A stretch of 5,085 nt of DNA from an uncultured Lachnospiraceae bacterium (GTDB lineage: Bacteria > Bacillota > Clostridia > Lachnospirales > Lachnospiraceae). The stretch is taken from assembly GCA_902797475.1 (NCBI GenBank), contig CADBTG010000190.1, positions 1 through 5,085 on the forward strand, written 5' to 3'. Position numbers and translations under genes: made by a program. A model generated the notes under the pieces. The model had not been told where the DNA came from and searched no databases. It saw nothing but the letters and a program-made list of their open reading frames with translations. Positions 1 through 5,085 of the stretch are shown in pieces; the first letter of the stretch is position 1; each line of letters begins with the position of its first letter.

Positions 1-893
1 AAAGGCGCCGGTCCCTTATCGAACGCGTCCTTGTTATAGTAAGCGAAATAGCCGACCTTGTGGGTTTCGGTGTCCTTATACATGCCGCGGTTGTCCGGGC
101 TCGTCTTTACGGTCACGATGCCCGGGTCCTCATTCATGCCAAGCGCTTCGAAATCCGGCTCGTATTCCATCTTGCCACACCACATCTTGAACTTACGGAC
201 GAAGTTCTTGAAATCGGCCTTGTAGTCCGCCGCATCCTTAATAAGCAGGTTCTCACAGCCCGCAAAAGCGGCATTAATCTCATCGCTGTTGGCAACCGAA
301 AGGATGCCGATGTCCTTACGCTCAACCGTGGGAACGACACTCAGACGCTCCATCGAGCACATTGCGGGCGTAATTTCGCCGGGGCCCCAGAGATATTCGC
401 CCTGAAGCGTTTTAAGCAGGTTCTTTGCAATATAATCGGCCGATGCGCCGTATCCGTAAAGGTCCGCGCGGAAAATGGCACCACGCACGTAATATCCCTG
501 AAATTCTCTCGTAAAGAAATTCTGAATCTCAACAATGCCGTCTTTATAAAACGGATTCATCTTCACTTCCGCGATCAAAGCCGCATAAAGGCTCTCATCC
601 GAAGCTTCCCAGCCGCCCTCGCAGGTCGGGTAGACAAAAAGCACGCTCGAATCAACGGACGCCGCAATATCGGCGAGACCGGTCTGCTTCGCGAAGACGA
701 TTGCCTCATCCATCGTCATCTTCTTCTCTTCGAGCACCGTAAGCATCGGGGCACGAAATGTGTAGTTCAAAGCCTCTCCGTCAATGTCGGACTTCGGCAC
801 ATACACCTTCAGATAAAACTTCTCGTAGGTGTGCTCCCAATACTTTGCGCCGTCACCGAACACCGTAACGGCAGGTCTTTCCATAATTCCCAT
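1..893 (-). CDS. Esterase-like (alpha/beta-hydrolase-like) protein, 3' partial
   Basis: An open frame of 297 codons from ATG 893-891 to the left edge with no stop, so the C-terminal part is missing. It starts MGIMERPAVTVFGDGAKYWE with no signal peptide, so it is probably cytosolic. Two segments resemble an alpha/beta-hydrolase fold as in PHB-depolymerase-type esterases: a strand and turn SSVLFVYPTCEGGW (residues 82-95), and RADLYGYGASADY (142-154), shaped like a nucleophile elbow with Ser151. The elbow is degenerate: GASAD where GxSxG is expected. The last residues (VGYFAYYNKDAFDKGPAP) look like the strand that begins an esterase core, normally followed by an HGGG oxyanion motif, which would lie beyond the edge. 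The visible part may therefore be an N-terminal domain, perhaps a decayed copy of the fold, ahead of the catalytic domain. Existence of the gene is near certain; its function is tentative. Its own promoter and the hairpin upstream suggest it is regulated apart from the sensor-patatin pair. Confidence 0.72.
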   Translation of the reverse strand, partial: MGIMERPAVTVFGDGAKYWEHTYEKFYLKVYVPKSDIDGEALNYTFRAPMLTVLEEKKMTMDEAIVFAKQTGLADIAASVDSSVLFVYPTCEGGWEASDESLYAALIAEVKMNPFYKDGIVEIQNFFTREFQGYYVRGAIFRADLYGYGASADYIAKNLLKTLQGEYLWGPGEITPAMCSMERLSVVPTVERKDIGILSVANSDEINAAFAGCENLLIKDAADYKADFKNFVRKFKMWCGKMEYEPDFEALGMNEDPGIVTVKTSPDNRGMYKDTETHKVGYFAYYNKDAFDKGPAP

Positions 894-898
894 AAAAA

Positions 899-905
899 CC
901 TCCTT
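899..905 (-). promoter_or_regulatory. Consensus ribosome binding site of the esterase-like gene
   Basis: The minus strand reads AAGGAGG, five T residues, then ATG at 893. The perfect match to the 16S anti-Shine-Dalgarno core and close spacing favour this ATG over the second in-frame one at 884-882, which would be 14 nt away. The site begins 6 nt after the foot of the stem-loop, so the folded stem leaves it open unless alternative pairing occurs. Confidence 0.85.
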
Positions 906-911
906 CAAAAT

Positions 912-950
912 CAAATTCCGGCCGAATCAGAACGATTCAGCCGGAATTCG
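912..950 (-). other. Strong 17-bp stem-loop between the patatin gene and the esterase-like gene (terminator or leader hairpin)
   Basis: Arms 912-928 and 934-950 pair around the 5-nt loop 929-933. As minus-strand RNA the arms are CGAAUUCCGGCUGAAUC and GAUUCGGCCGGAAUUUG with loop GUUCU: 17 consecutive pairs including two G-U wobbles. On the plus strand the same two positions would be C/A mismatches, so the structure fits minus-strand transcription. It lies 73 nt after the patatin stop codon and only 6 nt before the AAGGAGG of the next gene. The downstream U-run is broken (UUUGAUUUUG), so it could be a weak intrinsic terminator of the sensor-patatin operon, or a stabilising or regulatory hairpin in the leader of the next gene. 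Confidence 0.75.
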
Positions 951-966
951 TCTGCTTAACAGATTA

Positions 967-975
967 ATTATATCA
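967..975 (-). promoter_or_regulatory. Probable sigma-A-type promoter, extended -10, for the esterase-like gene
   Basis: The minus strand reads TGATATAAT, a perfect TATAAT box (972-967) with the upstream TG of an extended -10 element. No good -35 is seen at 16-18 nt spacing, where the sequence is near TACCAT; extended -10 promoters can do without one. A start about 7 nt downstream (near 959-961) would give a leader of about 67 nt that opens almost directly into the 17-bp hairpin. The surrounding DNA is AT-rich, so a chance match is possible. Confidence 0.5.
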
Positions 976-1022
976 CATTCTGAACGAAAATGGTAGCATT
1001 TTTCATAAAATTCACGCATTGT

Positions 1023-1871
1023 TTACCGGTTCAGAAATGCCTGCAGGTCATTCCAGGTACGGAGTGCCTCCTCGCGGCCCGCATAGTAAACCCGCATGAG
1101 CTCGGAGCCGTCACGCTCGAGATTCGGGATGTTAAGCGGTTCCTTCGGCGCAATCACGAATGCGGCGCCTTCCTGCTCCCTCTCGGTGACATAGGCCGTC
1201 TGCAGGTTGTACATCAGGTGTCTTTTGGACATGCACTCAATCATCTTCGGATAATTGTGAAGCGTCAGCTTGGCAACCGGAATCAGCGCACTCTTCTGCT
1301 TCACATAGCCGCGCGGCTGCGTCAGAATGACAACGTTCTTCGGGTAACCCCTGCCTTCTAAAAACTTAAGCGGAATCGAGTCGGTAATGCCGCCGTCCAA
1401 AAGCTTTCTGTCGCCGAACGGAACGACGCGGGAAACCATCGGAAGCGATGCGGACGCACGCATGAACATAAGGTCCTGTTCGTCTCCGTTCAACAGGTTT
1501 TTGTAAACCGGGATGCCCTTTTCCACATCCGTTGCCACGCCGTAAAAGTCCATCGGATTTTTACGGTAGGTTTCCGTATCGAATACGTCAAGGTGCTGCG
1601 GAATCTCGCGATAGCAGAAATCCGCGCCGAAAATGTCACCCGTTTTGATGAGTGAGGTAAAGCCCTTATATCGCTTATCATCGGCAAAACGCACATTATA
1701 GCGGATGGCACGTCCGATCTGGCGCGATTTGAAGTTGCAGCCGATGGCCACACCTGCGGAAACGCCGACGGCTCCGTCAAAGGTCAGCCCCTGTTCCATC
1801 CATACATCCAATACTCCGGCGGTGAAAAGCCCTCTCATGCCGCCGCCTTCCATGACAAGTCCTGTCTTCAT
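1023..1871 (-). CDS. Patatin-like phospholipase / acyl hydrolase
   Basis: A 282-residue predicted serine acyl hydrolase of the patatin/cPLA2 superfamily, closest in layout to the small bacterial YjjU-like group (COG4667 type), which is the usual size. It begins MKTGLVMEGGGMRGLFTAGV: the EGGGMRG at residues 8-14 is the glycine-rich oxyanion hole. The nucleophile elbow is GVSAG (36-40, Ser38) and the catalytic Asp is in the DGG motif (159-161, Asp159). The conserved ASASLP lies at 139-144. No signal peptide or membrane helix is seen, so it should be cytosolic or peripheral at the inner membrane face. The ATG at 1869-1871 is chosen because the oxyanion motif follows at once and a good ribosome binding site sits 9 nt upstream; the frame stays open further upstream only as a shadow of the sensor gene. 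It starts 28 nt after the sensor stop, which implies co-transcription. Expected chemistry is release of fatty acid from a phospholipid or similar ester; the actual substrate cannot be read from sequence. Confidence 0.94.
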   Translation of the reverse strand: MKTGLVMEGGGMRGLFTAGVLDVWMEQGLTFDGAVGVSAGVAIGCNFKSRQIGRAIRYNVRFADDKRYKGFTSLIKTGDIFGADFCYREIPQHLDVFDTETYRKNPMDFYGVATDVEKGIPVYKNLLNGDEQDLMFMRASASLPMVSRVVPFGDRKLLDGGITDSIPLKFLEGRGYPKNVVILTQPRGYVKQKSALIPVAKLTLHNYPKMIECMSKRHLMYNLQTAYVTEREQEGAAFVIAPKEPLNIPNLERDGSELMRVYYAGREEALRTWNDLQAFLNR

Positions 1872-1880
1872 TCGGTTGTT

Positions 1881-1889
1881 CTCCCCCTT
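1881..1889 (-). promoter_or_regulatory. Ribosome binding site of the patatin gene
   Basis: The minus strand reads AAGGGGGAG, then 9 nt, then ATG at 1871. This GGAG-type site decides the patatin start against the long upstream in-frame extension, which lacks a site and overlaps the sensor's coding sequence in another frame. It lies in the 28-nt gap after the sensor's stop codons, so the gene is translated on its own from the shared message. No promoter is visible in this gap. Confidence 0.8.
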
Positions 1890-1899
1890 AAACAGTTTA

Positions 1900-4800
1900 T
1901 TATTCCTTCGAATTATCAGTTTTCTCAGATTCATCCTCTGTCTTTTCGGTCCCTGCCTCTTTTTGCGCCTTGGCTTCTTCGGCCTTCTTCGCTTCGGCCT
2001 CTTTTTGTGCTTTGGCTTCCTCGTTTTCTCTCTTATGGATGTTGTCGATATCCTCTGTCGTTCCGCTCTGTCCGTCATCGTCGGGCGCACGGAATTCACC
2101 CTTCTCGACAAGACGCAGGAAGGCTTCCACAACGTCGCCGAACAACTGGCTTCCGGCGGCACCCTTAATGATCGAAACAGCCTTATCGAAGTTCATCCGC
2201 TTCCGGTAAGGACGGTCGGAATACATGGCATCGAAGCAATCCGCAACGGCAATGATCTGCGCGACTCTCGGGATTTCTTCGCCCTTCAAGCCGTTCGGAT
2301 AGCCTTTGCCGTCAGGCCGTTCATGATGCGCGCCTGCACCGATGGCAAGCTCCGGCATGATTGAAATGTCCTTCAAAACGTTATAACCGAGCGACGTATG
2401 CGATTTGATCTGCATGAATTCGTCGTCTTCGAGTTTTCCTTCCTTCTTCAGAACCTTATCCTCGACACCGATCTTGCCGATATCGTGCAGAAGGGCGATG
2501 TTATGGTATTTTTCAACATTCTCTTCGGAATAGCCGAGCTCGGTCGCAAGCATGGCCGTATATTTTGCAACGCGGAAGGAGTGACCGTTCGTGTAGCTGT
2601 CCTTCATATCGATCGTCTTAGCGAAGGCCTCAATCATCTCGTTGATGAAGATTCTCTGCTCTTCTTCCTTCTGTTCGAGGCGTTTGATCTTTCGCGATAC
2701 GATTCTCCAGACGACAAATGCCACGAGCATGATTCCCAAAATCACGGAAAGCACTATGAACCACGGGTACTCATAGAACATCTTGTTCTTTACGATGACG
2801 ACCGAAAGCTCTTTTATGCCGATGCCGGAGGAATCCTGAATCTGCATTTTGAAGGTATAGGACTTGCCGTGAAGGTTCGTGTACGAAACCGATTTCATGT
2901 CCGTACGCTTCACCGTAACCTTCGCCGAGTCAAAGCCGTCAAGCCAGAAGGTAACGGTCGGATTGGTCATCGAATACGTAAAAACATAGTTATAAATCGT
3001 AATCTTTCTGACATCGGCCTTAATCCTGAATTTGCCGTTCGCATCCGGATAGATAAGATTTCCGTCTGCCTCAATGAAAGGCACAGCAGCCTTCAGGTCA
3101 TTCACGTTATCGAACGGCTCCTCAATGTCCACCTGCGTAACGCCGTCGTTACCCGCGATGTAAAGCGTTCCGTTACTCGTCAGCTCACTGTAGGAATTGG
3201 ATGTCGCAACATGCGGAAGACCCTTTCGCCAGTCATATAAAACCGGCTGCATGGACCCGTTGCGCAGCAGCTCTTCCGCCGAGATGACATGGATGCCGTT
3301 ACTGCTTAAGATCCACATTTCCCCGCGGCTGTTCCAGAAAATGTCAAAGTTATTCGAATACGGGAACTCCTTCAGGATTGTAAGATTATAGTCCGTATCC
3401 AAATAACCGATCGAGTTACTCGTTACAACCCAGAAAACCTGTCTTTCCGAATCCCATTTAATACGCAGGATAACATCGGAAGTGAGACCCGACAGCGTAT
3501 CCAGATGTCTGACCATTTGGGTACCGACGATGAAAATTCCGCCGCCGTCCGTTCCCATGACACATTCGCCGTTAGGCGCCTCGGCAACCGTCAGGATTTC
3601 GGTATTCGTAATGCCGTCGTTTTCGGTATAGGCTTTACGGATCTGCCCGTCACGGATCAGTACGACGCCGCCGGTGCATACTGCCCAAATCGTTCCGTCC
3701 CTGCATTCACAGACCGTACGGATTCGTTTGGACGGCATTCCGTCAACCATGGTGTAGCAGGTTACGACGCCCCGGTCATAGCAGACCAGGCCGTAATCGC
3801 TGAAGGTCGAAAACCAGATTCGGTTTTTGCTGTCACGGATAATCGAACGAATCCGGCAGCCGTCAAGCAGCTTAATCAGATCCGTCTCGCGAATCTTTCT
3901 GCCCTTCTGCGTCTTTACGGATTTCACGTTCCATTTGTCAATGATTTTGTTCGGACCGAGAACCGTAAGGCCGGTATCGGTTCCCAAAAGCAGCCAGTCA
4001 TCATAGACGCAAGTCGAGTTTATGACATCGTTACCAAGACCGTACCACTCAGACACATCGGCGAACCGGTTCGAGGTAATCTTCATGACACCCTGTCTCG
4101 AGGAGACAAACCAGAGGTTGTTCTGATAGTCCGTCATCATTTCCTCGACGGAATTATGCATCGGCACATTGTCAAGCACGCGAATCTTCCCGTCCTGAAT
4201 CAGGCCGATTCCGTCCTGGGCGCAAATCCAGATGACATCGTCAATCTTGTACATCGCGTTAATGTATTTGAGCGGTGCCACTTTGATCGTATCGAAGCGC
4301 TCAAGATGGTTCAGATAATCGGAATGGTAGATTCGCGATTCGCTCGTTCCGAAATAGACATATCCCGGCTGTTCGGGATCGGGCAGAACCGAAATGACGC
4401 CGGACATGCCTTTGATTTGCAGGTTGAAATACTTATTGATGATCCGGTTTTCAATCGTGAAGAATTCACCCTCCTGGGTGATGCCGTAGATCACGCCGTC
4501 GCTTCCGGTCCGCAGCTCACGAATGTAGGAATCCTTGATAAAGGCATGCTCCATCTGTCTCGCCTGCATCTGCGTATTGATTTCGACGATGCCGCATGTT
4601 GTGGCAACATAAATGTTTCCGTTCGGATCCTCGGCAATCGAACGCACGGAAAGGGACTTCAGCCCCTGCTCCTTCCGGAATGCCTTCGTCTCACCCTGGT
4701 TCATCATCACGACACCGCTGTCGTTGGTGCCGATCCAGAGCCGGTTTTTGCTGTCCACGAAAAGCGTGACAACGCTCGCTACGCCGGATGTGGAATCCAC

Positions 4801-5085
4801 GCGTTCAAACGTATTGCCGTCATAACGGATCAGACCGCTGTAGCTGCCAATCCAGATAAAGCCCTCCTCCGACTGCACGATGGTGTTGGCTTCGGAGGTC
4901 GGAAGGCCGTTCTTGTCATTATATAAAGTCGTCGAGAATCCGGTGCCGGGTCTTGTCGGGTCCGAAGAAGCATATGCATCGTTCTCATCCTGAAAGATAT
5001 CCGCCGCCTTGCCGTATGCGGGGAATGCCCCCGTAAAAAGAAAGAGACACAAGCAAAGGCATACTGCGACTTCCAGTAAGCCGGA
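1900..5085 (-). CDS. Membrane-anchored double-propeller sensor with HD-GYP (c-di-GMP phosphodiesterase) output, 5' partial
   Basis: Predicted one-pass membrane receptor that senses outside the cell and hydrolyses cyclic-di-GMP inside. Residues are counted from the edge codon 5083-5085; 1061 are visible. Residues 1-28 look like the end of a signal peptide (Cys/Leu/Phe-rich core, then FPAYGKA). Residues 59-653 hold about fourteen Reg_prop-like repeats such as LWIGTNDSG and IWIGSYSG, enough for two seven-bladed propellers. A Y_Y_Y domain follows (691-767, with WLDGFD and SYTNLHGKSYTFK), then a membrane helix (776-796), a short charged linker, and HD-GYP (812-996). The HD-GYP motifs are present: GHSFRV (H835), HDIGK (H867, D868, K871), H896, HHERPDGKGYP (H920, H921), and D949 before SDRPYR. 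The tail (997-1061) is Lys/Glu/Ala-rich. The reading frame is open to the edge. A TTG at 5050-5052 is possible but has no ribosome binding site and would cut into the hydrophobic core, so the true start lies outside. It ends in tandem TAA TAA. The family assignment is firm; the ligand is unknown. Confidence 0.94.
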   Translation of the reverse strand, partial: SGLLEVAVCLCLCLFLFTGAFPAYGKAADIFQDENDAYASSDPTRPGTGFSTTLYNDKNGLPTSEANTIVQSEEGFIWIGSYSGLIRYDGNTFERVDSTSGVASVVTLFVDSKNRLWIGTNDSGVVMMNQGETKAFRKEQGLKSLSVRSIAEDPNGNIYVATTCGIVEINTQMQARQMEHAFIKDSYIRELRTGSDGVIYGITQEGEFFTIENRIINKYFNLQIKGMSGVISVLPDPEQPGYVYFGTSESRIYHSDYLNHLERFDTIKVAPLKYINAMYKIDDVIWICAQDGIGLIQDGKIRVLDNVPMHNSVEEMMTDYQNNLWFVSSRQGVMKITSNRFADVSEWYGLGNDVINSTCVYDDWLLLGTDTGLTVLGPNKIIDKWNVKSVKTQKGRKIRETDLIKLLDGCRIRSIIRDSKNRIWFSTFSDYGLVCYDRGVVTCYTMVDGMPSKRIRTVCECRDGTIWAVCTGGVVLIRDGQIRKAYTENDGITNTEILTVAEAPNGECVMGTDGGGIFIVGTQMVRHLDTLSGLTSDVILRIKWDSERQVFWVVTSNSIGYLDTDYNLTILKEFPYSNNFDIFWNSRGEMWILSSNGIHVISAEELLRNGSMQPVLYDWRKGLPHVATSNSYSELTSNGTLYIAGNDGVTQVDIEEPFDNVNDLKAAVPFIEADGNLIYPDANGKFRIKADVRKITIYNYVFTYSMTNPTVTFWLDGFDSAKVTVKRTDMKSVSYTNLHGKSYTFKMQIQDSSGIGIKELSVVIVKNKMFYEYPWFIVLSVILGIMLVAFVVWRIVSRKIKRLEQKEEEQRIFINEMIEAFAKTIDMKDSYTNGHSFRVAKYTAMLATELGYSEENVEKYHNIALLHDIGKIGVEDKVLKKEGKLEDDEFMQIKSHTSLGYNVLKDISIMPELAIGAGAHHERPDGKGYPNGLKGEEIPRVAQIIAVADCFDAMYSDRPYRKRMNFDKAVSIIKGAAGSQLFGDVVEAFLRLVEKGEFRAPDDDGQSGTTEDIDNIHKRENEEAKAQKEAEAKKAEEAKAQKEAGTEKTEDESEKTDNSKE
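1955..2022 (-). repeat. Imperfect direct repeat (period 42 bp) in the sensor's C-terminal tail
   Basis: Two 26-bp copies, 1955-1980 and 1997-2022, match at 23 positions and sit 42 bp apart. Each encodes the peptide EEAKAQKEA; the intervening residues (EAKKA) continue the same Lys/Glu/Ala pattern. The three base differences are synonymous. The stretch follows the HD-GYP domain and should form a charged alpha-helix or a flexible cytoplasmic tail. It is most simply a local duplication inside a low-complexity segment. Confidence 0.75.

Noticed and set aside
60..959. Plus-strand open frame of 299 codons at the left end
   Set aside because: It is the shadow of the esterase-like gene on the minus strand, which has a consensus ribosome binding site and hydrolase-like segments. 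The plus frame shows no recognisable domain and runs through the hairpin.
987..1003. Small inverted repeat AAAATG-GTAG-CATTTT as a terminator after the patatin gene
   Set aside because: Only six mostly A-T pairs and no following U-run on the minus strand; too weak to support as a terminator.
1872..2162. 97-codon N-terminal extension of the patatin frame
   Set aside because: It overlaps the HD-GYP 3' end in another frame, encodes Arg/Lys-rich low-complexity residues from the repeat region, and the patatin oxyanion motif sits right after the ATG at 1871, which has a good ribosome binding site.
3505..4926. Long plus-strand open frame of 473 codons opposite the sensor gene
   Set aside because: It lies entirely antisense to clearly recognisable propeller repeats, has no convincing ribosome binding site or family motif, and is rich in His/Arg/Asn/Val as expected for the antisense of this codon usage.
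5050..5052. TTG as the start codon of the sensor gene
   Set aside because: No Shine-Dalgarno sequence precedes it, the frame is open to the window edge, and the residues upstream (LLEVAVCLC) extend the hydrophobic core of a signal peptide. The true start is most likely outside the window.
1023..5085. A CBASS-like defence locus (cyclic nucleotide signal plus patatin effector)
   Set aside because: No CD-NTase, Cap2/Cap3 or similar gene is visible, and the nucleotide enzyme present is a predicted c-di-GMP phosphodiesterase in a membrane sensor. The patatin looks like the small housekeeping YjjU-type group.

Overview
The window carries three genes, all on the minus strand, so transcription runs from high to low coordinates. 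Strong AAGGAGG-type ribosome binding sites, a roughly balanced GC content, and the particular families present (periplasmic-type propeller sensor joined to HD-GYP, small patatin, divergent esterase-like protein) suggest a chromosomal region of a Clostridia-type Firmicute, plausibly Lachnospiraceae. That assignment is inference from gene style, not from a marker gene.

Layout in order of transcription: (1) 5085-1900, a large membrane sensor, cut at its 5' end by the window edge. It has a signal peptide, fourteen Reg_prop-like blades (enough for two seven-bladed beta-propellers), a Y_Y_Y domain, one transmembrane helix, a cytoplasmic HD-GYP domain with its catalytic residues present, and a Lys/Glu/Ala-rich tail. 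(2) 1871-1023, a patatin-like phospholipase of 282 residues with an intact Ser/Asp dyad, starting 28 nt after the sensor's tandem stop codons and so almost certainly in the same operon. (3) 893 to the left edge, an esterase-like (alpha/beta-hydrolase-like) protein cut at its 3' end, preceded by a 129-nt intergenic region.

The 894-1022 gap is the only non-coding stretch of note. Reading along the minus strand it holds an extended -10 promoter match (TGATATAAT), then a 17-bp stem-loop, then a consensus ribosome binding site and the ATG. The stem is fully paired only in minus-strand RNA, where its two irregular positions become G-U wobbles.

Functional picture: the sensor probably reads an extracellular ligand (in related propeller sensors often a carbohydrate) and adjusts cyclic-di-GMP through HD-GYP phosphodiesterase activity. 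The co-transcribed patatin would act on membrane lipid or another acyl ester. The third gene may be a separately promoted hydrolase. No mobile element, tRNA, rRNA or CRISPR array is visible, and I see no clear-cut novel defence or biosynthetic system. The most interesting points are the sensor architecture, its coupling to a patatin, and the leader hairpin.
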